NCBI GenBank assembly: GCA_022843485.1 | Contig: JALHNM010000005.1 | Coordinates: 178,496 to 242,495 of the forward strand | Length of the DNA stretch: 64,000 nucleotides | Direction: 5' to 3' | Origin: Fimbriimonadaceae bacterium | Lineage (GTDB): Bacteria; Armatimonadota; Fimbriimonadia; Fimbriimonadales; Fimbriimonadaceae | In this document: positions 17,296 to 26,602 of the stretch, piece after piece | Layout: each line of letters opens with the position of its first letter | Position numbering within the stretch: position 1 is the stretch's first letter | Made by a program: the position numbers and the translations under genes | Notes under the pieces: model-generated | What the model was told of the DNA's origin: nothing | The model's input: only the letters and a program-made list of their open reading frames with translations | Database searches by the model: none

Positions 17296-19458
17296 GTGGC
17301 GCGGACCGTCGCCCAGCGGGGCCTCACCGCCGCCCTCGTCGGCGTCCCGAACTCCGGGAAGACGAGCCTCTTCAACGCCCTTACCGGCTCGAGCCAGAAG
17401 GTCGGCAACTACGCGGGCGTGACGGTCGAGAAGGTCTCGGGGCGCACCCAGGGGCCAGATGGCCCGATCACGATCATCGACGTTCCCGGCCTCTACAGCA
17501 TGCGGCCGGTCTCCGCGGACGAGACCGTGGCGGCGGAGGTCATCGTCGGACGGGCGGGGGAGGCGAGGCCGGACGTGCTCGTGTGCGTCGTGGACGCGAC
17601 GAACCTGGAGCGGAACCTCTACTTCCTCAGCCAACTCTCGGGCGCGGGGATCCCGACGGTGGTGGCGCTCACGATGGTGGACGTCGTCCAGCGCGACCGC
17701 AACTCCCTGGACGTGGACCGCCTGGCCGGCGAACTCGGGGTCGAGGTCGTGCCCGTCGTGGCGCACCGGGGCCAGGGGCTCCTGGAGCTCAAGGCGGCGA
17801 TAGGGCGGGCGGTCGAGGGGCGGCGGCTCCTCGATATCGACCTCGGCTTCCCCGCCGCCGTCCGCGAACCGGTGTTCCGCCTCCACGACCGGCTCGCCCG
17901 GGCCGGCGTCGACGTGACGAGGAGCGAGGTCCGCGAGGCGCTGCTCGACGAGGGGGCCGCCCTCAACGACAAGCTCGCGAACCTGCCGGAGATGGTCGAG
18001 GCGTTCGTCGAAGAGCGGGCCCGGCTCCTCGGCGCCCACGCCGACGGCCGGACCATCGACGCCCAGACCCGTTACGCCTGGGCCGGACGGATCCGGCGGG
18101 AGGTGCTCGCGACTTCCGGCCAGCTCGACCGCCGTACGACCGACGCCATCGACCGTGTGCTGACGCACCGCGTGTTCGGGCTCGTCGTGTTCGTCGGTCT
18201 CATGTACCTGGTCTTCCAGAGCATCTACACCCTCGCCGCACCGCTCATGGACATCATCGAGGCGGGGGTAGGGGCGGTGAAAGGGTGGGTCTCGCCGATG
18301 CTCGCCGGTGCCCCGTTGCTCCAGTCGGCGGTGGTGGACGGCGTCCTCACGGGCATGGGGGCGGTGCTCGTGTTCCTGCCCCAGATCTGCATCTTGTTCG
18401 CCCTCATCGCCGTGCTGGAGGGGACTGGCTATCTGGCCCGGGCCGCGTTCCTGATGGACAGGCTGCTCGGCTGGTGCGGTCTCAGCGGCCGAGCCTTTAT
18501 CCCGTTGCTCTCCTCGTTCGCCTGCGCCGTCCCTGGGATCATGGCGGCCAGGGTGATGCCGGACGCCCGGTCGCGGTTGCTGACTGTGCTCGTCGCCCCG
18601 CTCATGAGTTGCTCGGCCCGGCTCCCGGTGTACGTGCTCCTCATCGGGGCGTTCGTCGAACCGGTCTACGGGGCGTGGTGGGCGGGGGCGGCGCTCTTCG
18701 CCATGCACTTCGTCGGCCTCGCGTTCGCGGTGCCGGTCGTCGCGCTTTTGAACCGGCGCGTGGCCCGGGGGCGGCGGCTCCCCTTCGTGCTGGAGCTCCC
18801 CCGCTACCAGTGGCCCCGTGTTCGCGACGTGGTCCTCACCGTGGTCAGCCGGGCCAAGGTCTTCCTCACAACGGCGGGAACGATCATCCTGGTCATGTCG
18901 ATCGCGATCTGGGCCCTGCTCTCGTTCCCGCGTTCGGAGGCGATGGAGGCGCGGTACCGGGCGGACTATCGGGCCTTGGCAGCCACCCAGCGAGGGGACG
19001 TCACCGAGGAGAACTACCTCCAGATGCGCTCGACTCGGGACTCCTACCTCGGCCAGTTCGGGCGGGCCATTGAGCCGGTCTTCGTCCCCGCCGGGTTCGA
19101 CTGGCGGTTGACGACCGCGATCCTCGCCGCCTTCCCCGCCCGCGAGGTCGTCGTGAGCGCGATGGGCATCATCTTCGACCTTGGGGGCGAGGCGGACGAG
19201 GAATCGCCCGACCTGCGCCAGGCCCTCAAGCAGGCGACCTGGCCCGACGGGAGGCCGCTCGTGACGGTCTGGACGGCGGCCAGCCTGATGGTGTTCTTCG
19301 CCCTTTGCGCCCAGTGTATGGCGACGCTGGCCGCGATCCAACGGGAGACGGGGTCGTGGAAGTGGGCCGCGTTCGCCTTTGGGTACATGACCCTCCTCGC
19401 CTACGTCGCGGCGGTGGCGGTGTACCAGCTCGGTTCGCGGCTGGGTGCCGGAGGCTAG
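17296..19458 (+). CDS. feoB: Ferrous iron transporter FeoB
   Basis: 720 residues, start GTG 17296, one base after the feoA stop. An N-terminal G domain (G1 GVPNSGKTSLFN, switch region KVGNYAGVTVEK, G3 DVPGLYS) precedes a helical GDI-like domain and a polytopic membrane part with about 8 helices. The Gate segments (LSSFACAVPGIMAARVMPD and AAFPAREVVVSAMGIIF) carry the conserved Cys- and Pro-containing motifs for Fe(II) passage. The G4 motif, usually NxxD, reads TMVD near residues 126-129, which could relax guanine specificity. Single-polypeptide FeoB of typical length. Confidence 0.93.
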   Translation: MARTVAQRGLTAALVGVPNSGKTSLFNALTGSSQKVGNYAGVTVEKVSGRTQGPDGPITIIDVPGLYSMRPVSADETVAAEVIVGRAGEARPDVLVCVVDATNLERNLYFLSQLSGAGIPTVVALTMVDVVQRDRNSLDVDRLAGELGVEVVPVVAHRGQGLLELKAAIGRAVEGRRLLDIDLGFPAAVREPVFRLHDRLARAGVDVTRSEVREALLDEGAALNDKLANLPEMVEAFVEERARLLGAHADGRTIDAQTRYAWAGRIRREVLATSGQLDRRTTDAIDRVLTHRVFGLVVFVGLMYLVFQSIYTLAAPLMDIIEAGVGAVKGWVSPMLAGAPLLQSAVVDGVLTGMGAVLVFLPQICILFALIAVLEGTGYLARAAFLMDRLLGWCGLSGRAFIPLLSSFACAVPGIMAARVMPDARSRLLTVLVAPLMSCSARLPVYVLLIGAFVEPVYGAWWAGAALFAMHFVGLAFAVPVVALLNRRVARGRRLPFVLELPRYQWPRVRDVVLTVVSRAKVFLTTAGTIILVMSIAIWALLSFPRSEAMEARYRADYRALAATQRGDVTEENYLQMRSTRDSYLGQFGRAIEPVFVPAGFDWRLTTAILAAFPAREVVVSAMGIIFDLGGEADEESPDLRQALKQATWPDGRPLVTVWTAASLMVFFALCAQCMATLAAIQRETGSWKWAAFAFGYMTLLAYVAAVAVYQLGSRLGAGG

Positions 19459-19582
19459 GGCGCCCCTGCCAAGGGCCGGTTGTCGAGGACGCCCGTCCTC
19501 CGTTCGCTAGGTCACGGCTGGGATAGGGAGGTCGCGACGTGACCGCCGTGCCCCCAAAGCGCGGACAGCCCCGGGGAGTAAC

Positions 19583-20878
19583 ATGCCCCCCGTGCAGACC
19601 GACGAGCCGAGTCCGGCGACGCCTGCGACGGGACACCCCGTCTACCGGGACACCTGGCTCTGGAACGTCGGCTTCAGCGCCTACTGGTTCGCCACGAGCT
19701 ACAAGTGGTTCATCCTCCTCTTCTTTAGCCTGCCCTACCAGGTAGGGCAGATCGTGGGGGACGCGGACAAGAACCGCGCCTGGGGCATGGTCTACGGCAT
19801 CGGGGCGGTGTGGGCCATCTTTGGCCCGGCGCTCTTCGGGGCGTGGAGCGACCGCTCGCGCAGCCGGTTCGGCCACCGTCAACCGTTCATCGCGGCGGGG
19901 GCGGCCCTCACCGTCTTAGCGATGGGAGCGGTTGGGTCGGCGACCACGCTGGTCGGATTGACCGTGGCCTACCTTCTTCTGCAAGTCGCGGACGACGTGG
20001 GGACGGGGCCGTACGGCGGGATGGTTCCGGAGATCGTCCCCGAGCACCGGCGGGGGTTCTCGAGCGCGATCATGACCGTCCTGCAACGGGTGGCCGAGGT
20101 TTCGACGGCCGTCGCAGCCCTCGTCCTCCAGCGGCCGGAGCTCATCCTAGCCGGGATCGCGGTGGTCAACGTTGTCTGCGCTGCAGCGACGATCTGGACG
20201 GTGCGAGGGTTGCGCCCCGCGCCCGTGCCGCCGGACCGGCCGCGACTGCCCTGGTACCGCGTGTGGGTCGACCCCTGGAAGTCGCCCGACTTCGCCTTGT
20301 TGTGGTTCACCCGCCTCCTGACCTCGGCGGCGGCGTACCTGGTCACGAACTACTTCCTCAACTACCTGGACGACATGTTCCCGAGCTACCTGGCGTTCGG
20401 GGTCGACCTCGGCAACGCGGCCACCGCGACCCAGGTCCTGGCCGTCCTGTTCTCGCTCACGGCGAGCTTTGGGGCGCTGGCGGCGGTGCGCCAAATCGAC
20501 CGGGTCGGGCGCAAGGTGCTCGTGCTCTGGTCTGGGCTCATCATCGGGTCGGTGATGGTGCCGTTCGCGCTCGTGCGGGACTTCACGGCGCTGCTGCTCA
20601 TGGCCCTGGTGTTCGGGGTCGGGAGCGGGATCCGGGGGGCGGTCGATTGGGCGATGGCGAGCGACATCGTGCCGGACAAAGACCAAGGTGGGGCCCAGAT
20701 GGGGCTCTGGTCGAGCAGCCAGACGGCGGTCCAGGTCCTCGTCGGGGGGGCGGGAGCGGTCATTCAGCACCTCAACCAGGTCCAGTTCGGCTCCGGGTAC
20801 GTCGCGGCGATCTGGACGGCAGGGGTGCTGTTCGTCGTCGGGACCCTGCTCGTGCAGCGGGTGAAGGGGTCGCGCTGA
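19583..20878 (+). CDS. MFS transporter, sugar-like
   Basis: 431 residues with about 11-12 hydrophobic segments. The loop after helix 2 has AWSDRSRSRFGHRQPFI, a variant of the MFS A-motif. A second such motif, QIDRVGRKVLVLWSG, lies in the C-terminal half, consistent with the duplicated 6+6 fold. DIVPDKDQGGAQMGLWSSSQ and PEIVPEHRRGFSSAIM resemble glycoside/sugar:cation (GPH-like) or sucrose-type symporters. The next two genes, transcribed convergently, encode sugar-related proteins, so a glycoside substrate is plausible. Upstream 125 bp hold no other gene. Confidence 0.8.
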   Translation: MPPVQTDEPSPATPATGHPVYRDTWLWNVGFSAYWFATSYKWFILLFFSLPYQVGQIVGDADKNRAWGMVYGIGAVWAIFGPALFGAWSDRSRSRFGHRQPFIAAGAALTVLAMGAVGSATTLVGLTVAYLLLQVADDVGTGPYGGMVPEIVPEHRRGFSSAIMTVLQRVAEVSTAVAALVLQRPELILAGIAVVNVVCAAATIWTVRGLRPAPVPPDRPRLPWYRVWVDPWKSPDFALLWFTRLLTSAAAYLVTNYFLNYLDDMFPSYLAFGVDLGNAATATQVLAVLFSLTASFGALAAVRQIDRVGRKVLVLWSGLIIGSVMVPFALVRDFTALLLMALVFGVGSGIRGAVDWAMASDIVPDKDQGGAQMGLWSSSQTAVQVLVGGAGAVIQHLNQVQFGSGYVAAIWTAGVLFVVGTLLVQRVKGSR

Positions 20879-20885
20879 GGGGGCC

Positions 20886-22094
20886 TCACTCGATGGCGTC
20901 CCAGAGCCCCCACTTCGTCAGGTCAGAGGCGCAGAAGATGCAGTAGCCAGCCGGGTTCGTCCGCTTGAGCAGCCGCAGCGTCTCGACGAACCGCTCGCGG
21001 CGGGCCCCCTCGTCCTCCGATCCCCGCACCAGCGGCCAGATCGCGAACCCGGCCAGGAGCCGCTCGCACCCCTCGGCCCACCCCTGCTGCCGCCGCACCG
21101 CTTCCTCGAGCAGCCCCAGGTAGTGCTCGAACGTGCCCGGGAAGTGGTCGCGGTAGTCCATCGGGATCATCGTGTCGACCCAGGGCACGAACTCTCGCCA
21201 GTCCTGGCCGATGAACCGGCCGCTGTGCACCGGGTTCTTGAACACCGCCGCGCTCACCCGCACCCCCGGCCGCACCGCGTCCACGGCCTCCTTCACCTCC
21301 CGCACGAAACGCCGCACCGCCTCCTTCCGGAACTGGTAGAAGAACGTGTCGAGGTCGGCTCGCCCGTACCGGAAGAACGACCCCTCCAGGAGGAATCGGC
21401 TCTTCTCGGCCCGGTTCAACCTGTCCCAGCCGGCCGGGAGCACCCGTGGCGATTGCTCCCAGTGCGCTTCGAGGTACTCGCGGTCGTAGAGCTCGTGGTC
21501 GAACGGCTCGTCGGGGTAGGCCTCGTTCAGGTACCCGGCCCAGCGAGGCAGCTCCTCCAGGCACCAGTCACAGAAGCAGTACTGATCCGGAGCGAGGTCG
21601 CCCGGGTAGCGCACGTAGTCGTGGTGCACGCCCTCGAACCCGTACCGCTCGACGAGCTCGGCGTGGATGGGCACGAGCCACTGGTCCGTGTAGCCGGGGC
21701 GCTGGGCCGGGCAGGCCCAGAGGCCGGTGAACCGCTCCCCCCGCAGTTGCTCTTCGTTGGTCGGCCGCCCCCGGGCGTCGCGCATCGCCCACTCGGGGTG
21801 GCGCAACATGACCGGGCTCGACTCGCCCTCGAAGAAATCGAAGAACCAGGCGTGGCACTCCACCCCCCGCCGTCGGCACGAGTCGACCACCGCCTCGCAG
21901 AGGTCGAAGCTGTCGAACGGCCGCTCCACCGCCCACGGCCGCCGCTCGCTCGGCCAGCGCAGCCCCTCGCAGCCCTTCACCTCGGGCAACAACAGGTTGA
22001 ACCCCGCCCCGGCCGCTTGGGCGACGAAGTCGTCCGCGTTCTCGCGGGTCAGGCCGAAGTCGCCCGGTCGGCACCAGAGAGCCCGTGTCGTCAT
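20886..22094 (-). CDS. GHL10/DUF187-like glycoside hydrolase-type TIM barrel protein
   Basis: 402 residues without a signal peptide. Segments such as FNLLLPEVKGCEGL, GVECHAWFFDFFEG, YGFEGVHHDYVRYPGD, GVRVSAAVFKNPVH and VDTMIPMDYRDHFPG follow the (beta/alpha)8 pattern of glycosyl-hydrolase-like family 10 proteins, which act on or bind polysaccharide. FCDWCLEE adds a CxxC. The gene lies 3 bp downstream of the fucosidase gene and is probably co-transcribed with it. Activity is not established for this group. Confidence 0.65.
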   Translation of the reverse strand: MTTRALWCRPGDFGLTRENADDFVAQAAGAGFNLLLPEVKGCEGLRWPSERRPWAVERPFDSFDLCEAVVDSCRRRGVECHAWFFDFFEGESSPVMLRHPEWAMRDARGRPTNEEQLRGERFTGLWACPAQRPGYTDQWLVPIHAELVERYGFEGVHHDYVRYPGDLAPDQYCFCDWCLEELPRWAGYLNEAYPDEPFDHELYDREYLEAHWEQSPRVLPAGWDRLNRAEKSRFLLEGSFFRYGRADLDTFFYQFRKEAVRRFVREVKEAVDAVRPGVRVSAAVFKNPVHSGRFIGQDWREFVPWVDTMIPMDYRDHFPGTFEHYLGLLEEAVRRQQGWAEGCERLLAGFAIWPLVRGSEDEGARRERFVETLRLLKRTNPAGYCIFCASDLTKWGLWDAIE

Positions 22095-22097
22095 CGC

Positions 22098-24113
22098 TCA
22101 GTCTCTTTGTCGAGAGAGCCGCTCAGGCCCCACCGGTTTCGGCTCCTCGCCCGCCGCGCCCATTCGGAGCGCGAGGTCGAGCCCGCCTGTCTTGTTGAAC
22201 CACTCCACCCGGATTTCGTGCCGCCTTTTCGCTAGCGCCACCGCCCCGGACTTCTCGAGCGGGCTGTGGAGACCGTCGTTGTCGACGACCAGCTGCCCCC
22301 CCACCCATAGCCGCGAGCCGTCGTCCGACCGCAGGGCGAAGACGTACACCTCGTCCCTGTCCACCTCGACGAACCCCGAGTACACACGCGCCACATACTC
22401 CTTGTCCTGGATGTCGGCCACCGTGACCGTGGATGCAGTGGTCCTGGAGCCCGGGCCAAGGGCCGCGAAGTCGGGCACCCGGTCGAAGTCGCCGTTCCAC
22501 TCGGTCACGACGAGCCCGGGCTCGGTCCCGACGCCATCGACCGCAGGCAAGAGTTCGGCCGCGGCCACCGTCGTCTCGACCACCGGCGTCACCGGCGACC
22601 CTTCGTGGAAGCCCCGCACCTTGAGCGTCCCCGGTCGATCGAGCACCACCACTTCCGAGGCCACGGGCGACGACGCGGTCGGGTCGCTCCCGTCCACCGT
22701 GTACCGCGCCTCCAACCCCGGCCCGACCGTCACCCGGACCGGCATCGGCCGCACCATGATCAGGGCAGGGGCCGACACCTTCGGGGCGGCGTAGACCACG
22801 GGCGTGCCCTCCACGCGGAGTTCGACCACCGATACCGCCGGGTGCGGCGCAGTGGCGGGTAGGGTCACGACCACGTCCGAGCCCTGGCGCCGAGCCGCGA
22901 GCGAGTCCCCCGACCCCAGCAACCGAGCCGACTCCACCGCGCTCCCGAGACCGGGCACGACCAGCCGCCCGTCCTTCGGCCAGTCGAACACGTGTAGGAA
23001 CAGGCTCGACCCCCGGACCGTGCACCGCCCCCAGGGCAGTGACTCGAACGGCCCGGCCTGGGTGCCATAGATCGCCTCGCCGTTGACCCGCATCCACTCA
23101 CCGATCTCCCGCAGCCGCTCGACGGACTCCGGTGGGAACTCGCCCTCCGGCGTCGGCCCGACGTTGAGCAGGAAGTTGCCGCCCTTGCTCGCGACGTCGC
23201 AGAGGGTCTGGAGCAACTCGGCGGTCGACTTCATGTTCAGGTCGGCCCGGTTGTAGCCCCAGTGATCGTTCATCGTCATGCAGGTCTCCCAGTCGATACC
23301 GGGCAGACCCGTCGCGGGCACCTCCTGCTCCGGCGTGCCGAAGTCGCCCGCGAACCCGGCGTCGCTCATCCCCGCCATGCCCCCGCGGCCCACGTCCACG
23401 CGGTTGTTCACGATGACGTCCGGCTGGAGCCGGCGACAATGGTCGTAGAGGGCCTGGCCCCGCCGGTGGTTCCAGGTCGGCTCCCACTCGCCGTCGAACC
23501 ACATGACCCCGATCGGCCCGTACTTGGTCAGCAGCTCCTCGATCTGGCGGTGCATGAACTCCACGTACCGGTCCATGTCCGCCCCCTCGGCCGGTCTCTC
23601 GCCGAGCTCCCACCCCCGCCGGGGCAGGTAGTCGGGATGGTGCCAGTCCATGATCGAGTAGTACCAACCCATCCGGAGACCCTCGGCGGCGCACGCCTCG
23701 GCCAGCTCCTTCATCACGTCCCGCCGGAAGGGCGTGGCCATCACGTCGTAGTCGCTGTGGGCGGAGTCAAAGAGCGCGAACCCCTCGTGGTGCTTGGTGG
23801 TGATCACCATGTACCGCATGCCTGCGTCCTTGGCCATCCGCGCCCACGCCCGGGCGTCGAACTTCACCGGGTCGAACCTGTCCTTGACCGGCGTGTACTG
23901 CTCGATCGGGATGCGGGCCGTGTCCCGGATCCACTCGCCGTGGGTCTTCTTCCCGGCCCACTCGCCCGCGAGCACGCTGTAGGTGCCCCAGTGGATGAAC
24001 AGCCCGAACCGCGCCTCACGCCACCACTCCATCCTCACGTCCTTCCCCCCATGCGCCCTCGCCGCGAGGCACAGGGCCGTCAACGCGACACCCGCCAACG
24101 CACGAAGTCCCAC
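22098..24113 (-). CDS. Secreted GH29 alpha-L-fucosidase with chitobiase-like and PA14 domains
   Basis: 671 residues. After a signal peptide (LAGVALTALCLAARAHG) comes the GH29 barrel: WWREARFGLFIHWGTYSV, MVITTKHHEGFALFDS, GWYYSIMDWHHPDY, and the nucleophile Asp in GVMWFDGEWEPTW. The barrel ends near residue 345 (GNFLLNVGPTPEGEFPPESV). A beta domain, a chitobiase C-terminal-like unit (RYTVDGSDPTASSP) and a PA14-like module (VYVFALRSDDGSRLWVGGQL) follow, the latter two probably binding glycans. GH29 enzymes remove terminal L-fucose. Operon with the GHL10-like gene; the MFS transporter converges from the other side. Confidence 0.9.
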   Translation of the reverse strand: MGLRALAGVALTALCLAARAHGGKDVRMEWWREARFGLFIHWGTYSVLAGEWAGKKTHGEWIRDTARIPIEQYTPVKDRFDPVKFDARAWARMAKDAGMRYMVITTKHHEGFALFDSAHSDYDVMATPFRRDVMKELAEACAAEGLRMGWYYSIMDWHHPDYLPRRGWELGERPAEGADMDRYVEFMHRQIEELLTKYGPIGVMWFDGEWEPTWNHRRGQALYDHCRRLQPDVIVNNRVDVGRGGMAGMSDAGFAGDFGTPEQEVPATGLPGIDWETCMTMNDHWGYNRADLNMKSTAELLQTLCDVASKGGNFLLNVGPTPEGEFPPESVERLREIGEWMRVNGEAIYGTQAGPFESLPWGRCTVRGSSLFLHVFDWPKDGRLVVPGLGSAVESARLLGSGDSLAARRQGSDVVVTLPATAPHPAVSVVELRVEGTPVVYAAPKVSAPALIMVRPMPVRVTVGPGLEARYTVDGSDPTASSPVASEVVVLDRPGTLKVRGFHEGSPVTPVVETTVAAAELLPAVDGVGTEPGLVVTEWNGDFDRVPDFAALGPGSRTTASTVTVADIQDKEYVARVYSGFVEVDRDEVYVFALRSDDGSRLWVGGQLVVDNDGLHSPLEKSGAVALAKRRHEIRVEWFNKTGGLDLALRMGAAGEEPKPVGPERLSRQRD

Positions 24114-24358
24114 CCCCCGAACTTACCCGCCCCGAGTGTTCGAGGAAGCGTGGCGCGCCCGTCCCGGGCACGGTCGCCTAGGGCGTCCCGCCCCAGGGAG
24201 GCGAGTGGCAGGGGCGGCCCGCCCCTGGTCCCCAGGGCGGCTCGCCCTGGCGCACGCCACAGACCCCCGACCCGACCCGTTCTTCGGACTGCCGGGGCCC
24301 GCCGCTTTGGTGGGAGGCCCGGCCTCGTCGCGGATCGAGTGGTCGAGGGGCCCGTGCT

Positions 24359-24386
24359 CCCGGCCTGCCCTCCGGGTCAGGTCGGG
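24359..24386. repeat. REP-like hairpin, copy 1
   Basis: Inverted repeat CCCGGCCTG...CAGGTCGGG around an inner CCC-TCC-GGG loop. It belongs to a four-copy family in this window; this copy has one mismatched arm base. Confidence 0.7.
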
Positions 24387-24559
24387 CCACCCGCCAGGAA
24401 GGTGATTGGCTGGGGCGGCCCGCCCCTGGTCCCCAGGGCGGCTCGCCCTGACGCACGCCACAGACCCCCGACCCGACCCGTTCGTCGGACTGCCGGGGCC
24501 CGCCGCTTTGGTGGGAGGCCCGGCCTCGTCGCGGATCGAGTGGTCGAGGGGCCCGTGCT

Positions 24560-24587
24560 CCCGGCCTGCCCTCCGGGTCAGGCCGGG
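24560..24587. repeat. REP-like hairpin, copy 2
   Basis: Perfect outer arms CCCGGCCTG and CAGGCCGGG with inner CCC-TCC-GGG. It lies 10 bp beyond the stop of the minus-strand membrane-protein gene and may act as its terminator or mRNA stabiliser. Confidence 0.75.
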
Positions 24588-24596
24588 CCACCCGTC

Positions 24597-25706
24597 CTAG
24601 AGTGTTGGCTTCAGCACCACCAGGGCTCCGTGGCCGCGCGTGAGCGGGGCGGACTCCAAACGGTCGAGGTCGATCAACAGCACCTTCCCGCCTCGTTCGG
24701 CAACGCACCACCCGTCGGGCAGCACCGTGTGGTTCGACCAGAACCAGGCCAAGAAGGGGGACTGAAACCCAAGCCCGAACGAACGACGCTTGAGCTTGTC
24801 GAAGACCTCAAAGTTATGACCGGGCCACCGCATGGTCAAGACGCGATAGCGGTCCGATCCGGGGAAGCTCCGGGCAAAGCTATCGTTGACGATTGGTGCC
24901 TCCCATCCGTCCGCTCGAAGCTTGGTGGCTTCGGTGACTCCGCCCGGCAGAAAGTCAAGGATCAGGGTCGGGTCCGTTGTCGGCTCCGGCGTCGACGACC
25001 ACTTCAAGTGCCTGCGACCGGTCGGTGAGACGGCGACGTACAGGGCATCCCACCAGTTCGACGCCAAGCTCGTATTCAGCGCCACGACTTCCTTCGGAGG
25101 GCCTCCGTTCAGCGGTCGCCTCTGGATCGAAGTGTTCGAAGCAGCGACGTAGACCACGACTCCTGAGGGTGGCGTCCGGGTCAGCTGCCCCACGGTATCG
25201 AGTTGTCGGAGCAGCACTGGCCCGTCCCAGACGCTGATCATGAGTGCGAAGGGCACCAACACCGTATAGCTGACCGCGTTCGCCGCTAAGGACGCCTTGA
25301 ACGCCGTTCTCCACCGGTCGATGCCTCGCAAGAAACCCCGCAAGACGACCGCCTCCACGAGCACCGTGGCCGCGAACGTGACGAACCAAGCGAGGGCGAC
25401 GACCATAACCTCCCGTCCTGCTCCCACCTCGGCGAGCCACGCGGACCACCCGAGCAGCCAGGGCCCGACCAAGTATCCGAGCAGGGCGGTGCCGAAGTTG
25501 GCCGCGACAAGGACGGGGTAGCCCTCGCTCGAAGGCACGCCGAACCCTCTCGCCAACACCAGGGCTTCGAGCCCCGCGATCGCGAGGTTGCCGACGGTCA
25601 GCCACAGGAGCCCGAACCAAATGAACGGCGTCCCCCCATTGGCCAGCAGCCCTGGAATCAGTCCAACCTCGAAGGCCCGGTAGTCCACACAAGGATGACG
25701 TCCCAC
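24597..25706 (-). CDS. Polytopic membrane protein of unknown function
   Basis: 369 residues from GTG 25706; a second GTG 18 bp downstream is an alternative. The first 160 residues contain about four hydrophobic helices (FIWFGLLWLTVGNLAIAGLE; PWLLGWSAWLAEV; VVALAWFVTFAATVLVEAVV; SYTVLVPFALMISVW). The remaining 200 residues are a soluble domain rich in aromatic and polar residues with no motif I know. The gene is isolated between two repeat-filled gaps and has no visible operon partner. It ends inside the 201-bp tandem repeat area. Confidence 0.55.
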   Translation of the reverse strand: MGRHPCVDYRAFEVGLIPGLLANGGTPFIWFGLLWLTVGNLAIAGLEALVLARGFGVPSSEGYPVLVAANFGTALLGYLVGPWLLGWSAWLAEVGAGREVMVVALAWFVTFAATVLVEAVVLRGFLRGIDRWRTAFKASLAANAVSYTVLVPFALMISVWDGPVLLRQLDTVGQLTRTPPSGVVVYVAASNTSIQRRPLNGGPPKEVVALNTSLASNWWDALYVAVSPTGRRHLKWSSTPEPTTDPTLILDFLPGGVTEATKLRADGWEAPIVNDSFARSFPGSDRYRVLTMRWPGHNFEVFDKLKRRSFGLGFQSPFLAWFWSNHTVLPDGWCVAERGGKVLLIDLDRLESAPLTRGHGALVVLKPTL

Positions 25707-25725
25707 CCAACCCGCTCTGTGCGGC

Positions 25726-25807
25726 CGTTAGGGCCGGTCGAACCCCGTATGCCCTGGCCAGGCAGAGCCTCAGGGCCATGGCCATGGGCACTAGCCCCTG
25801 TACGGCG
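25726..25807 (+). repeat. Dispersed ~90-bp hairpin element, copy 1 (diverged)
   Basis: Contains GCCTCAGGGCCATGGCCATG and CACTAGCCCCTG, the core of an element seen four times in this window. This is the most diverged copy. Rest of the 25707-26243 gap: a REP-like hairpin, element copy 2, and otherwise no recognisable gene. Confidence 0.6.
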
Positions 25808-25990
25808 CTTGGCAGGGGTGATGTCTTGGGCACCCCGGGCCCTCGTTGGCTGTGTCCACCCGAGCAGCGGCGAGGGTCGCAGCGGAGCTTCGACCTCAGG
25901 GCTGCACCGAGATGCCCGGGCCGCTGCGAGGGGTGGCCCGGCCAAGTCGCAGGACGATGGGCGGGGGACGAAGGCGTCGCTGGCGGGTGG

Positions 25991-26018
25991 CCCGGCCTGA
26001 CCCGGAGGGCAGGCCGGG
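25991..26018. repeat. REP-like hairpin, copy 3
   Basis: Reverse-oriented copy with perfect arms CCCGGCCTG and CAGGCCGGG, inner CCC-GGA-GGG. It lies in an intergenic stretch about 80 bp from a dispersed-element copy. Confidence 0.7.
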
Positions 26019-26094
26019 CATAGGGGCTCTCGCGTGGCCCACCCGGATCTGATGGGCAGCGGGTGGCCTTGGTAGCGGTAGGTGGGCGGGTGGG

Positions 26095-26185
26095 TGGTAT
26101 GGTTATGGCCCGTCGAAGTCCGTAACGCCTGGCCAGCCTGGGCGCCAGGGCCATAGCCATGGGCGCTAGCCTCTTCGCGGCACCG
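26095..26185 (+). repeat. Dispersed ~90-bp hairpin element, copy 2
   Basis: Matches the family core: GGTTATGGCCCGTCG at the left and CAGGGCCATAGCCATGGGCG at the right. TATGGCCC and GGGCCATA are inverted, so the element folds into a long hairpin. It sits at the 3' side of the truncated paralog fragment 26244-26517, the same arrangement as copy 4 beside the intact gene at 38.07 kb. Confidence 0.75.
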
Positions 26186-26243
26186 AGGGCTTGTTCCGCG
26201 CTGTCGTCTCCCGTCCGAAGACCCGTCAAGGGAGCGAGCCCAC

Positions 26244-26517
26244 CTACCCCCCGACCTCCAGGACCCCCAAAGGCGACAACCCCCTCATCTGCCCGGTCGT
26301 TGCCAGCACCGGGCGGGTGGCGAGGGCGTAGACCCCCGGCTCCAGGGGCAGGAACGCCGTGAGGCCCCCGGGCACGAACCGGGCGAAGGCGGCGGAGGTG
26401 TAGCGGTCGGTCGGCGAGCGCCGGGCGTTGGCCAGCCGCTGCACCAGCAGCTCGGTCACCGACCCCAGCCCGTTCGGGCGGTCGGCGGTGAAGACCACGC
26501 CCCCCGCCGCCAGGCTC
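26244..26517 (-). pseudogene. 3' fragment of the unknown 38-kb paralogous family
   Basis: In frame to a stop at 26244 the sequence encodes the last ~90 residues of the protein at 38071-38736: FTADRPNGLGSVTELLVQRL and TSAAFARFVPGGLTAFLPLE differ there by only a few residues. Homology stops abruptly at about 26517 and no start codon with upstream domain remains. Together with copy 2 of the dispersed element it is a roughly 420-bp partial duplicate of 37.93-38.34 kb. Confidence 0.75.
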
Positions 26518-26602
26518 CACCGCCCTTGCGACTTCGGATCTCGTGGCCAGCTTTCCGGAGCCGAAGCGCTCGTCGAACGGCGTAGCGGGTAGTGTTCACC
26601 GC

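Larger units (their letters stand above)
24211..24594. repeat. Tandem direct repeat, period 201 bp, two units
   Basis: Unit one begins at 24211 and unit two at 24412, almost identical for about 183 bp, then diverging (the first has an extra 18 bp before the second unit). Each unit contains a GGCCCGCCCCTGGTCC block, a GCCCGCCGCTTTGGTGGGAG block and ends in the REP-like hairpin. It occupies most of the 483-bp gap between the fucosidase gene and the next gene. I see no coding sense; ORFs such as VARPDPEGRPG are artefacts. Confidence 0.85.

Noticed and set aside
17272..19341. 689-codon open frame antisense to feoB
   Set aside because: Composition is His/Arg/Asp/Glu-rich shadow of FeoB membrane helices; no domain and no promoter or ribosome-binding site.
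24178..24711. 177-codon minus-strand ORF with two repeated RPDPEGRPGARAPRPLD blocks
   Set aside because: It is a translation of the 201-bp tandem repeat and REP-like hairpin; it lacks a ribosome-binding site, and the membrane-protein gene occupies the neighbouring frame.
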